Shown here: in pieces, positions 33,517 to 42,212 of the stretch
Numbering within the stretch: position 1 is the first letter of the stretch
How the letters are laid out: every line of letters begins with the position of its first letter
Source of the DNA: Synergistaceae bacterium
GTDB lineage: Bacteria; Synergistota; Synergistia; Synergistales; Aminobacteriaceae
Reading direction: 5' to 3'
NCBI GenBank assembly: GCA_018436725.1
Contig: JAHDKT010000042.1
Coordinates: forward strand, 62,001-126,000
DNA length: 64,000 nt
Made by a program: the position numbers and the translations under genes
Notes under the pieces: generated by a model
Told to the model about the DNA's origin: nothing
The model's input: only the letters and a program-made list of their open reading frames with translations
Database searches by the model: none

Positions 33517-34302
33517 ATGAAACTCCTGATCACCAACGACGACGGCGTTTTCGCTCCCGGAATAATCACGCTCGCCTCCTTTCTGGCGGAACGGGGCGAA
33601 GATGTTACCGTTGTGGCCCCCGACAGGGAGCGGAGCAGCGTAGGACATGCCATTACGCTCACACGACCGCTTCGCTTATGGACAATGCCTGCCGGGCCGT
33701 ATTCTCCGAAGTGCACCGTGTTCGCGTGCGACGGGACCCCATCGGACAGCGTCATGCTCGGTCTGGAGGAGGTCATCCCGGAACCCGATCTCGTACTTTC
33801 GGGCATCAACCGCGGACCGAACCTGGGCGATGATCTCACCTATTCGGGAACGGTTTCCGCAGCGATGGAAGCCCTCATCCTGGGGCGTCCTTCGCTCGCC
33901 TTTTCCCTGAATTGCAGAGAAACTGACGAGGCGCAGCACTATGAAACGGCCGCGGCCGTGGCCGCAGCCCTCCTTGGTTTTCTTCGGGGATCCCCGCTCC
34001 CCGAGGGAGTGCTGCTCAACGTAAACGTCCCGAACCTGCCGTTCCCGATGCTGAAGGGGATAAAGGTGACGCGGAAAGGAGTGCGGCTCTACGAAGGAAA
34101 GGTCACTCGCCTGAAGGATCCGGCCGGACGCTCTTATTTCTGGGTCTCCGGACGTCCCGAGGACAAGCTGGAAGAGGGGAGCGACGTCTGGGCGGTCGCG
34201 GGCGGGTTTGTCTCCGTAACTCCGATCCACATGGACATGACGCACTTCCCCTCTCTTGAAACGCTTGCGGGGAACGGAGCCGAAAAAATAAACTTGAAGT
34301 AA
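33517..34302 (+). CDS. surE: 5'/3'-nucleotidase SurE
   Basis: A metal-dependent nucleotidase/exopolyphosphatase for salvage and stationary survival. The 261-residue product shows all metal-site residues: Asp-Asp in ITNDDGVFAPG, Ser in RSSVGHAITLT and Asn in SGINRGPNLGDD, then YSGTVSAAMEA. It begins 15 bases after the protease gene. Confidence 0.95.
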   Translation: MKLLITNDDGVFAPGIITLASFLAERGEDVTVVAPDRERSSVGHAITLTRPLRLWTMPAGPYSPKCTVFACDGTPSDSVMLGLEEVIPEPDLVLSGINRGPNLGDDLTYSGTVSAAMEALILGRPSLAFSLNCRETDEAQHYETAAAVAAALLGFLRGSPLPEGVLLNVNVPNLPFPMLKGIKVTRKGVRLYEGKVTRLKDPAGRSYFWVSGRPEDKLEEGSDVWAVAGGFVSVTPIHMDMTHFPSLETLAGNGAEKINLK

Positions 34303-34317
34303 ATATTTTCCGATTGC

Positions 34318-34345
34318 TTGACAAATGTTTTGCAGTCGGTATAAT
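34318..34345 (+). promoter_or_regulatory. Promoter of the argG T-box leader
   Basis: Consensus TTGACA (34318-34323) and TATAAT (34340-34345), spacing 16. It is the best promoter in the window and drives the T-box/argG unit. Confidence 0.85.
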
Positions 34346-34351
34346 ATCCCT

Positions 34352-34587
34352 ATTCAAATGGATTCGGCGATGACGAGGAAGAGTACTCCGCAGCACAGCG
34401 ACAGAGAGGACGGGCCACGGCTGAGAGCCCTTCCGGCGGGTGGAGGAGGAAAAGAGCCTCGGAGCCTGTTTCGAAGAAAGGCTTCGGCCAAGTAGAAACG
34501 TTCGGAGAGGACGGTTTATCCGTCAAAAAGGGTGGTACCGCGGGTCCGGACTCGTCCCTGTAGCAACGGGGCGAGTCTTTTTTTTTT
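34352..34587 (+). ncRNA. T-box riboswitch upstream of argG
   Basis: The T-box GGTGGTACCGCGG is at 34531-34543. It precedes a terminator (GACTCG... CGAGTC then ten T, to 34587). Stem I begins with GAGGAAGAGTA; its upper stem CTCCGC can pair with GTGGAG, and a lower GAGG pairs with CCTC. The specifier-side strand between these reads GAGGAAAAGAG, which can offer AGG (Arg) but also GAA. The T-box bulge TGGT pairs with a tRNA ending ACCA, which suits tRNA-Arg better than tRNA-Glu. Uncharged tRNA would favour the antiterminator and argG expression. Confidence 0.92.
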
Positions 34588-34617
34588 GAGCACGAATATT
34601 TTTCTGGAGGGATAAAG

Positions 34618-35844
34618 ATGTCGAAAAAAGGGAAGGTTGTCCTGGCGTACAGCGGCGGTCTCGATACGTCCGTAGCGGTGGTCTGGCTGAAGGAGCAGGG
34701 GTACGATGTCATTACGATGACGGCCGATGTAGGGCAGCAGGCTGTCGATCTTGAGTCGGCCAAGAGCAAGGCGCTTCGCACCGGAGCGGAGAAGGCCTAT
34801 GTCCTCGACCTCAAGAAACAGTTCGTCGAGAAGTTCGTTTGGCCCTCTTTGAAGGCCAACGGCATGTATCAGAGCGTCTATCCGCTGAACTCCGCGCTCT
34901 CCCGTCCGCTTATCGCCGAAGTCATGGCGGAGATCGCCAAGAAAGAGGGAGCGGTCGCCGTAGCGCACGGATGCACCGGCAAAGGACAGGATCAGGTGCG
35001 CATCGAAGTCTGCACCAATGCGCTCAATCCGGAACTTGCAGTGCTCGCCCCGGTGCGCGACTGGCACTTCTCCCGCGAGGCGGAGATGGAGTACGCCCGG
35101 GCGCACGGGATTCCGGTCCAGGCGACGCATGCCTCTCCGTACAGCATCGACGACAACATCTGGGGGCGTTCCATCGAATGCGGTATCCTTGAAGATCCGT
35201 GGAACGAACCTCCTTCGGACGCCTACACGTTGACGTGCGAACCTCACGATGCGCCGGATCAGCCGGAACATGTGGAGATCCTTTTCGAAAAGGGCATTCC
35301 GGTCGCTCTTGACGGCGTACGCATGGACGGTCCCGCGCTTATCGACAAATTGAACCTCCAAGCTGGTAAGCATGGAGTGGGACGTATCGACATGCTCGAA
35401 GACCGACTCGTCGGCTTCAAGAGCCGCGAGGTGTACGAGTGCCCGGCGGCCATGACGCTGATCACCGCGCATCGAGCGCTTGAGACGCTCACTCTCGACA
35501 AGCGCGTCCTCGCCGCGAAAAAAGAACTCGAGGTGAAATTCGGCGAACTTACCTACGAAGGCTATTGGTTCTCTCCGCTGAAGGACGCCATCAATGCGTT
35601 CATCGACGAAACGCAGCAGTACGTCAACGGCGTGGTCAAAGTTCGGCTGTACAAGGGGATGGCCGTGGTCCGGGGCATGAAATCAGGGAAGTCCATCTAC
35701 AGCGAAACGCTCGCCACCTACTCGGAGAACGATGCGTTCGACCACTCCGCAGCGGTGGGCTTTATCAAGATCTGGGGACTCCCGATAAAAACCTGGCGTC
35801 AGGTTCACGAGAGCAAAGAGGCTATCGAGATTCCTGCCCAGTAA
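34618..35844 (+). CDS. argG: Argininosuccinate synthase
   Basis: The enzyme condenses citrulline and aspartate using ATP in arginine synthesis. The N-terminal LAYSGGLDTSVAVVWLKE is the PP-loop. HGCTGKGQDQVRIE and a conserved RSIECGILEDPWNE follow. The 408-residue length is normal. CTGGAGGG precedes the ATG. The T-box leader suggests control by arginine supply. No argH is adjacent. Confidence 0.97.
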   Translation: MSKKGKVVLAYSGGLDTSVAVVWLKEQGYDVITMTADVGQQAVDLESAKSKALRTGAEKAYVLDLKKQFVEKFVWPSLKANGMYQSVYPLNSALSRPLIAEVMAEIAKKEGAVAVAHGCTGKGQDQVRIEVCTNALNPELAVLAPVRDWHFSREAEMEYARAHGIPVQATHASPYSIDDNIWGRSIECGILEDPWNEPPSDAYTLTCEPHDAPDQPEHVEILFEKGIPVALDGVRMDGPALIDKLNLQAGKHGVGRIDMLEDRLVGFKSREVYECPAAMTLITAHRALETLTLDKRVLAAKKELEVKFGELTYEGYWFSPLKDAINAFIDETQQYVNGVVKVRLYKGMAVVRGMKSGKSIYSETLATYSENDAFDHSAAVGFIKIWGLPIKTWRQVHESKEAIEIPAQ

Positions 35845-35849
35845 CTCAC

Positions 35850-35890
35850 GAAAGCGAACGAGGGAGCCTGCAGCTCCCTCGTTCGCTTTC
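35850..35890. terminator. 18-bp perfect stem-loop between argG and purE
   Basis: GAAAGCGAACGAGGGAGC (35850-35867) and its exact reverse complement (35873-35890) enclose CTGCA. It lies between two convergent genes and can fold from both transcripts. No T-tract follows on the plus strand. Confidence 0.65.
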
Positions 35891-35896
35891 GTTCAC

Positions 35897-36424
35897 TTAT
35901 TCCAAAAAGGCTTCCGAGGGGGGGCACGGTACCCCTTCGAGATCCTCTCTCGCCAGCCGTACTACTTCTTTTTCACGGATTGACCACGCTTCAAGCTTTT
36001 CTACGAGGTCTTGGCGGCCAAGAGCAAGAATGCGGACCGCGAACAGCGCGGCATTCTTCACGCCGTCGATGCCTACGGAGGCTACCGGAACCCCGGGAGG
36101 CATCTGGGCCACGGAAAGGAGCGCGTCCAACCCGCCGACGCTCCCCGCGTTCACCGGGATACCCACGACGGGAAGGTGCGTATGCGCCGCTACGACTCCG
36201 GGAAGCGCGGCGGAAAGGCCCGCAGCGGCGACGAGAACCTTGATTCCGCGCTTCGGCGCGTTGCGGACATACGCGACAACGTCGTCCGGCGTTCTATGAG
36301 CCGAAGCGACGGAGAGTTCCCAGGAAACATCGAAGAAAGAAAACACATCCCCCACTTTTTTCACCAACGCAAGATCCGACTTCGAGCCAAGCAGAATTCC
36401 CACTTCAGGCGTTTTCATCGACAC
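35897..36424 (-). CDS. purE: 5-(Carboxyamino)imidazole ribonucleotide mutase
   Basis: PurE converts N5-CAIR to CAIR. VGILLGSKSD and the catalytic His in SAHRTPD are present. The usual GAAHLPG segment reads AGLSAALPG, so its His is Ala; the TxLPVVGIPV strand is retained. The last gene of the pur operon. GTG 36424 lies six bases from GGAGGAG; ATG 36418 is also possible. No purK is seen in the window, so either CO2 or another CAIR source serves. Confidence 0.92.
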   Translation of the reverse strand: MSMKTPEVGILLGSKSDLALVKKVGDVFSFFDVSWELSVASAHRTPDDVVAYVRNAPKRGIKVLVAAAGLSAALPGVVAAHTHLPVVGIPVNAGSVGGLDALLSVAQMPPGVPVASVGIDGVKNAALFAVRILALGRQDLVEKLEAWSIREKEVVRLAREDLEGVPCPPSEAFLE

Positions 36425-36425
36425 T

Positions 36426-37721
36426 TTATTCTCCTCCTCTTTGCAGCGCAAGCGCTCTGCGCCCAATATCTCTCCGGTAGTGCATGTTCTCGAAAGCTAC
36501 ACGCGCCGCACCTTCGTATGCTTTCGCAAGCGCTTCCTCAAGCGATACGCCGATACCCACAGCGCTCATGACACGCCCTCCATCCGTAACGATGCTGCCG
36601 TCGGCGGAGAGTCCCGTGCCTCCATGGAACAGAAAAAAATTCTCGAGCGAAGAAGCACTGTCCAGCCCTGAGATCACTTTCCCCTTTTCGAAGACTCCGG
36701 GATACCCCCCGGAGGCGAGCACTACATCCGCCGCCCAGCGTACAGGCTCCTTCCAGGGGAAGTCGGCAAGCCGCCCTTCACAGCACGCCATGAGCATTTC
36801 CGCGAAGTCGACCTCCAAAAGAGGGAGAACGACTTGAGCTTCCGGATCTCCAAAACGGACATTGTACTCGATCACACGCGGCAACCCGTCGGGGTCGACC
36901 ATCAAGCCCGCGTACAACACCCCGCAGTAGGGAACACCCTCCCGGCGGAGTCCTTCGAACGTCGGATCGAGAACCGAGCGGCGCACTTTCTCCAGAAGAG
37001 ATTCGTCGACCCAAGGTACGGGAGAATAGGCGCCCATGCCGCCGGTATTCGGCCCTTTGTCGCCATCGAAGACGCGTTTATGATCCTGGCTTGGAGGAAG
37101 AATCCGGTACGCCGTCCCGTCGCTCACAGCCAAGACCGTAAGCTCCTCGCCCGAAAGGGCGTCTTCCACGATCAGCCTGCGACCTGCTTCTCCGAGCGCC
37201 TCTTTTACAAGAAGGTTCTCCGCGGCAGCGATCGCCTCTTCACGAGTCGCCGTCACGAATACTCCCTTCCCTGCGGCCAGGCCGTCGGCTTTGATGATGA
37301 AGGGAGCGGAACGCCTTCCCAGCGCATCTTCGACCTCGCTCAGCGTACGACACGCTTCCCAGGGAGCCGTCGGCACGCCCCATCTGTCCATGAATTTTTT
37401 CGCGTGGATTTTGCTTCCTTCAAGGAGGGCGCCTGCGCGGCCGGGGCCGAAGACGGCGATGCCGGCGGAGCGCAAGATATCCGCCATTCCTGCGACAAGA
37501 GGCGCCTCCGGCCCAACGACGACGAGATCGATCGCGTGTTGCTCGACGAGCGGAAAGATCGTGGCAGGCGATATATCCGGCATAGGATGCGCTGTCGCGA
37601 GAGACAGCATCCCGGGATTGCCCGGAACCGCATGAATTTCCCGAACGCTTTCTGAACGGGAGAGCGTATGTACTATAGCGTGTTCCCGCGCGCCGCTCCC
37701 TATAACGAGGATGTTCTTCAT
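36426..37721 (-). CDS. purD: Phosphoribosylamine-glycine ligase
   Basis: The second step of IMP synthesis, an ATP-grasp ligase of 431 residues. It begins MKNILVIGSGAREHAIVHTL and shows VVGPEAPLVAGM, FIIKADGLAAGKGVFV and PNTGGMGAYSP. It follows purH by 20 bases and purE follows after one base. Confidence 0.97.
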   Translation of the reverse strand: MKNILVIGSGAREHAIVHTLSRSESVREIHAVPGNPGMLSLATAHPMPDISPATIFPLVEQHAIDLVVVGPEAPLVAGMADILRSAGIAVFGPGRAGALLEGSKIHAKKFMDRWGVPTAPWEACRTLSEVEDALGRRSAPFIIKADGLAAGKGVFVTATREEAIAAAENLLVKEALGEAGRRLIVEDALSGEELTVLAVSDGTAYRILPPSQDHKRVFDGDKGPNTGGMGAYSPVPWVDESLLEKVRRSVLDPTFEGLRREGVPYCGVLYAGLMVDPDGLPRVIEYNVRFGDPEAQVVLPLLEVDFAEMLMACCEGRLADFPWKEPVRWAADVVLASGGYPGVFEKGKVISGLDSASSLENFFLFHGGTGLSADGSIVTDGGRVMSAVGIGVSLEEALAKAYEGAARVAFENMHYRRDIGRRALALQRGGE

Positions 37722-37740
37722 GTTGATTCAGGTTCTTTCA

Positions 37741-39270
37741 TCAGTGGCGGAATGTGCGCCACCCGGTGAGGAACATTGAAATCCCCCGTCGCTCTGCTGC
37801 TGCGAAGACTTCTTTATCCTTCACCGATCCGCCGGGCTGAATGATGGCGGCCACACCGGCGTCGGCGGCCAGTTCGACGCCGTCGGTGAAGGGGAAGAAC
37901 GCGTCCGATCCGAGCACCGCCCCCTTCGCCTTCTGTCCTGCCTGCCGGACGGCGAAATCAACAGCGTGCAGCCTGCTGCAGCACCCTCTGCCTATGCCGA
38001 TTGCCTCTCCATCCTTGACGAGGGCGATGGCGTTGCTCTTTGAAATCGCCGCGGCTTTCCACGCAAGAAGCAAGTCGTCCCAGAGGTCGGGGCGCGGGAC
38101 GCCGATCCATTCGCCTTTTTCGAGTACCGGAACCGGGGGGAGTACATCGGCCTGGACGAGCAGTCCGCTCCAGGTCCCTGTAATCTGATCGGGAAGCACT
38201 CTGCCTCCTTTCCATTTAAGAACGCGAAGAGCGGGTTTCTTCTCGGAGAGGAGAGCGACGGTCTCGGCGTCGTAATCGGGAGCGACGAGGACATCGGTGA
38301 AACGGTCGGCCAAAGCGCGGACCGTCTCCATATCAACTTTCCTGGATATCCCGACCACTCCGCCGTACGCCGAAACCGGATCGCATGCATACGCTCGTTC
38401 GTACGCCTCGAAAGGCGTTTTCCCGCAGGCCATGCCGCAGGGTGTTGTATGTTTGATCACAAGCGCTCCGCAGCAGTCCTGAAGAAGGGCGCAACCGCGC
38501 ATCGCGCAGTCGGCGTCAAGGATGTTGTTGTAGGAGAGCGGTTTCCCGGAGAGTTGTTCCCAGGGAAGCTCCGTCAGCGAAGGGAGATACAGCGCGGCTT
38601 CCTGGTGCGGGTTCTCCCCGTAACGAAGCGTCTGCTGTTTCTGAAGGATCATGGGTATCTTCGCGGGGAGGGAAGGCGACGCATATCCTGTGGCTTCCTT
38701 GAGCCCTGAAACGATCATCCCGTCGTACGAAGAGGTACCTGCAAAAGCCTTGATCGCAAGATGTTCCCTTGTAGCGGACGTGACATCCCCTTCGGCCCGA
38801 AGTTCTTCGACTACCACACCGTAGTCCTCAGGCTCCATCAGGACCACGACCTGCCGGTAGTTCTTGGCGCCCGCCCTGAGGAGCGAGACTCCGCCGATGT
38901 CGATGTTTTCTATCAGATCGTCAAGGGAAAGATGCCGCTTCGCAGCCTGTTCGAACGGGTAGAGGTTGCATACGATCATGTCGATCAGAGGAATGGAGTG
39001 CGCTTCCGCTTCCTTCATGTCGCCTTCGTTGTCTCTCCGGGCGAGAATCCCTCCGAAGACTCTCGGGTGGAGCGTTTTTACCCGTCCGCCCAGAATATGA
39101 GGGTACCCCGTGACATCGGCGACCTCAGTGACGATGAGCCCCGCCTTTCGCAGATGTTCCGCAGTTCCCGAACTGGAGAGAATCTCCCAGCCCATATCGG
39201 TCAGCGCCTTCGCAAGCTCCGTTGCCCCCGTCTTGTCGTAGACGGAGAAAAGCGCGCGCCGCACTGTCAT
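37741..39270 (-). CDS. purH: AICAR transformylase/IMP cyclohydrolase
   Basis: A bifunctional enzyme for the last two steps to IMP. The N-terminal MGS-like cyclohydrolase domain starts RRALFSVYDKTGATELAKAL. The C-terminal transformylase shows LRYGENPHQEAALY and VIKHTTPCGMACG (His in the catalytic KHxxPCG motif). The ATG at 39270 is nine bases from AAAGGAG; the ATG three codons earlier touches that site. 509 residues is normal. Confidence 0.96.
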   Translation of the reverse strand: MTVRRALFSVYDKTGATELAKALTDMGWEILSSSGTAEHLRKAGLIVTEVADVTGYPHILGGRVKTLHPRVFGGILARRDNEGDMKEAEAHSIPLIDMIVCNLYPFEQAAKRHLSLDDLIENIDIGGVSLLRAGAKNYRQVVVLMEPEDYGVVVEELRAEGDVTSATREHLAIKAFAGTSSYDGMIVSGLKEATGYASPSLPAKIPMILQKQQTLRYGENPHQEAALYLPSLTELPWEQLSGKPLSYNNILDADCAMRGCALLQDCCGALVIKHTTPCGMACGKTPFEAYERAYACDPVSAYGGVVGISRKVDMETVRALADRFTDVLVAPDYDAETVALLSEKKPALRVLKWKGGRVLPDQITGTWSGLLVQADVLPPVPVLEKGEWIGVPRPDLWDDLLLAWKAAAISKSNAIALVKDGEAIGIGRGCCSRLHAVDFAVRQAGQKAKGAVLGSDAFFPFTDGVELAADAGVAAIIQPGGSVKDKEVFAAAERRGISMFLTGWRTFRH

Positions 39271-39272
39271 TC

Positions 39273-39860
39273 TCACCATCTCCTTTCAACTGGAAGAGCG
39301 CCCCGGAACAGTTCCGAGAGTGTCTTCCAGTATAGAGCATGTTCTGCATCATGGATTTTCTTTTCCACGATTTCAAAAGTATCCTCCGGGTGTATCTCGA
39401 CCGGTCGCTGTGCAAGGATCGTGCCGGAGTCGACTCCCTCGTCCACAAGGTGAATCGTGACCCCGGTCACCGCGACGCCCAGTTTCCAGGCATCGCCTAT
39501 CCCGTCCTTCCCCGGAAAGGAAGGAAGCAGCGAAGGGTGAATATTGACGATACGCCCGGTATGCGCGCGGACGAATTCAGGAGAGAGTATGCGCATGAAG
39601 CCGGCGAGGACGATCCATTCTACACGTCTCGTTGAACAAAGGCCCGACAAAAACTCCTCTGCCTTCTTTTTCCCTTCAGCGGCATAAGGGAGTACGAAAG
39701 TGTCGATTCCCTTTTTTCGCGCTTTCTCAAGGGCGGGAGCCTCGGCGGAATCGGCGGCGACGAAATCGATCCTCGCATCCAGCCTTCCGTCGCGCACGGC
39801 TTCGGCGAGCGCTTCCATATTGCTTCCCCGCCCGGAGACAAGAATGGCGAAAGATGTCAT
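39273..39860 (-). CDS. purN: Phosphoribosylglycinamide formyltransferase
   Basis: Transfers formyl from 10-formyl-THF to GAR. The 195-residue protein has LVSGRGSNMEAL (about 7-18), the Asn/His region NIHPSLLPSFPGKDG, and the catalytic Asp in LVDEGVDSGTIL. It overlaps purM by four bases and ends just before purH. Confidence 0.96.
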   Translation of the reverse strand: MTSFAILVSGRGSNMEALAEAVRDGRLDARIDFVAADSAEAPALEKARKKGIDTFVLPYAAEGKKKAEEFLSGLCSTRRVEWIVLAGFMRILSPEFVRAHTGRIVNIHPSLLPSFPGKDGIGDAWKLGVAVTGVTIHLVDEGVDSGTILAQRPVEIHPEDTFEIVEKKIHDAEHALYWKTLSELFRGALPVERRW

Positions 39861-40855
39861 GCTACTATCTCTCCGATGAGCACTCCCCGTTCTCCCTCGT
39901 CCTCGAGCAGGCGAAGAAGCCCCGGGTACGCTTCTCGGGAGGCGATGAAGCAGTATCCGATACCGAGATTAAAAACACGCCGCATTTCTTCCTCTTCGAC
40001 GCCTCTTTCGGCAAGGATTCGAAATATGGGCGGTCTCGGCCATGCGTCGTACTTCAGAGAGAGAGTCAAGCCGTCCGGCACGACACGCCGGAGGTTGTCG
40101 AAAAGCCCGCCGCCCGTGATGTGGGCCATCGCTTTTACACCTCCGACGGCAACAGCCCGAAGCGCAGTCTTTACATACAGCTTCGTCGGGGCGAGAAGGG
40201 TTTCCGCGAGTGTCGCCCCGTCAAGAAGCGCCAGGGATTCATCGAGCCGATATGGTGAATCGTCCGAGAGGAGCGCCCGACGTACCAGAGAAAATCCGTT
40301 GCTGTGCACGCCCGAGCTGGTAATTCCTATGACGACGTCGCCCTCGGAGACCGTCTTTCCGTCGATTATCTTCTCCTCTTCCACGATACCGACAGCGAAA
40401 CCGGCGAGATCAAGACCGTCCTCCGGATACGTTCCCGGCATCTCCGCAGTCTCTCCGCCAAGAAGCGCGCAGCCGCTCTCCGAGCATGCTCTCGCGATGC
40501 TTTCGACGATGGGTTTGAGAACGGAGATATTCAGTTTGCCGCAGGCAATATAGTCAAGAAAGAAAAGAGGGCGGGCGCCGCAGGTAATAAGGTCGTTCAC
40601 ATTCATGGCGACAAGATCCTGCCCGATATGGCGGAAGATGCCGGCAGCCTTGGCTACCTCTATTTTGGTCCCGACGCCGTCGCAGCACCCTGCCAGAACC
40701 ATCCCTCCGGGAATCCTGTGAAGGCCGCTGAAACCTCCGATTCCCCCCAGGACATCCGGGTTCCCGGGCATCGACCGGGATATCTCCTTGATTACATCGA
40801 CCCACTGATCCGCGAGGGAAATGTCGACCCCCGCGCCCTTATAGCTGAGGCTCAT
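39857..40855 (-). CDS. purM: Phosphoribosylformylglycinamidine cyclo-ligase
   Basis: AIR synthetase of 332 residues. It begins MSLSYKGAGVDISLADQWVD and carries GCDGVGTKIEVAKAAG-type (here CCDGVGTKIEVAKAAG), DLVAMNVNDLITCGARPLFF and GGETAEMPGTY. The ATG at 40855 overlaps the end of purF by 17 bases; upstream in-frame sequence is purF coding in another frame. Confidence 0.96.
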   Translation of the reverse strand: MSLSYKGAGVDISLADQWVDVIKEISRSMPGNPDVLGGIGGFSGLHRIPGGMVLAGCCDGVGTKIEVAKAAGIFRHIGQDLVAMNVNDLITCGARPLFFLDYIACGKLNISVLKPIVESIARACSESGCALLGGETAEMPGTYPEDGLDLAGFAVGIVEEEKIIDGKTVSEGDVVIGITSSGVHSNGFSLVRRALLSDDSPYRLDESLALLDGATLAETLLAPTKLYVKTALRAVAVGGVKAMAHITGGGLFDNLRRVVPDGLTLSLKYDAWPRPPIFRILAERGVEEEEMRRVFNLGIGYCFIASREAYPGLLRLLEDEGERGVLIGEIVA

Positions 40856-42212
40856 ACTCTTCGCCGCCTTCCATATATTCTCCCGAAAAACATGCGGTGC
40901 AGACACTCTGTTCCGGGAGTCCGATCGCTTCCAGCAGATCCTCTTCGGTAATGTACGCAAGCGAGTCCGCTCCTACCTCCTGTTCAAGCTGGCGGAGATT
41001 CATACGGGCAGCGGCGAGTTCCACCCTCGTGGGCGTATCGATTCCGTAGTAGCAGGGAAACCGCACGGGCGGGGAGGAGATCCGCACGTGCACCTGATTC
41101 GCTCCGCATGTCTTTATCATGGAGATCATACGCTCGCACGTTGTCCCCCTCACAATCGAGTCGTCGACAACCACGACGTTTTTTCCTTTGATGACTTCCG
41201 TAATGGGATTCAGCTTGATCCGCACCCCGAGATGTCGCACCCTGTTCGTCGGCTCGATGAACGTGCGCCCCACGTAGCGGTTGCGCACCACGCTCTGCTC
41301 GTACGGAACGCCGCTCTCCTCCGCGTACCCCAGAGAAGCGATGGTCCCGCTGTCCGGCATTCCTGTGACAAGCGACGCCCCGGGGCAAGCGGCCCTCTTC
41401 GCCAATCGCTTGCCGAGTTCCTTGCGGACCGCGTAGACCGAACGTCCGCTGATCACGCTGTCCGGACGGGCGAAATAGACGAATTCGAAAGCGCACCCGA
41501 ATCTTCTCTTCGGCTCGACAGGGAGGCGGAGAGAATCGACTCCGTCTTTACCGACGATGACGACCTCCCCCGGTTCGACCTCTCGAACCACGCTCGCGCC
41601 CACAAGGTCGAGAGCGCAGGTCTCGGAGGAGACATACGTGATATTGTCGCGGCGGCCGAGCACAAGAGGGCGGAACCCCCACGGATCGCGCGCCGCCACC
41701 AGACGGTCGCCTACGATCATCGCGAGAGAGTACGCCCCCCGAAGACGGACGAGCGAATCCAGCAGGGCGTCGAGCGGCTGTTTGTGCGGCTGGTGAGCGA
41801 TGAGGTGCAGAATAACCTCGGTGTCCGTCGTCGAGTGGAATATCGCGCCGCGATTCTGCAGCAGCAGCTTGAGACCCTGGGCATTGGTAAGGTTGCCGTT
41901 GTGCGCGACAGCGAGCGGACATTTCGAAGTGCTCGCAGTCAGGGGCTGCGCGTTTGTAATCTCCGATCCCCCGGTCGTCGAGTAGCGAACGTGGCCGACT
42001 GCGCAGGGGGATTCGATTGCCGCAAGAACCGCCTGATCAAGCGCAAGATGAACCAACCCGGTCCCCTTGCGGGAGGAAATCCCCCCCTCGCTCTTCGTCC
42101 ATGCGACCCCGGCTGCTTCCTGGCCTCTGTGCTGGAGCGCGTAGAGACCTAAATACACGTCCTCCAGGACTTTTTTCCCGTCCGGCGAGAATGCGCCGAA
42201 GACGCCGCACAT
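40839..42212 (-). CDS. purF: Amidophosphoribosyltransferase
   Basis: First committed step of purine synthesis. The protein begins directly MCGVFGAFSP with the catalytic Cys2, so no propeptide is needed. GHVRYSTTG and the PRPP motif VVVDDSIVRGTT are present. Cysteines in RFGCAFEFVYFARPD, RFPCYYGID and VCTACFSGEY match the four [4Fe-4S] ligands of the B. subtilis class. 457 residues. Confidence 0.97.
   Translation of the reverse strand: MCGVFGAFSPDGKKVLEDVYLGLYALQHRGQEAAGVAWTKSEGGISSRKGTGLVHLALDQAVLAAIESPCAVGHVRYSTTGGSEITNAQPLTASTSKCPLAVAHNGNLTNAQGLKLLLQNRGAIFHSTTDTEVILHLIAHQPHKQPLDALLDSLVRLRGAYSLAMIVGDRLVAARDPWGFRPLVLGRRDNITYVSSETCALDLVGASVVREVEPGEVVIVGKDGVDSLRLPVEPKRRFGCAFEFVYFARPDSVISGRSVYAVRKELGKRLAKRAACPGASLVTGMPDSGTIASLGYAEESGVPYEQSVVRNRYVGRTFIEPTNRVRHLGVRIKLNPITEVIKGKNVVVVDDSIVRGTTCERMISMIKTCGANQVHVRISSPPVRFPCYYGIDTPTRVELAAARMNLRQLEQEVGADSLAYITEEDLLEAIGLPEQSVCTACFSGEYMEGGEEYEPQL

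Noticed and set aside
36834..37655. Plus-strand open frame opposite purD
   Set aside because: Shadow of purD, which shows all ATP-grasp motifs in a conserved operon.
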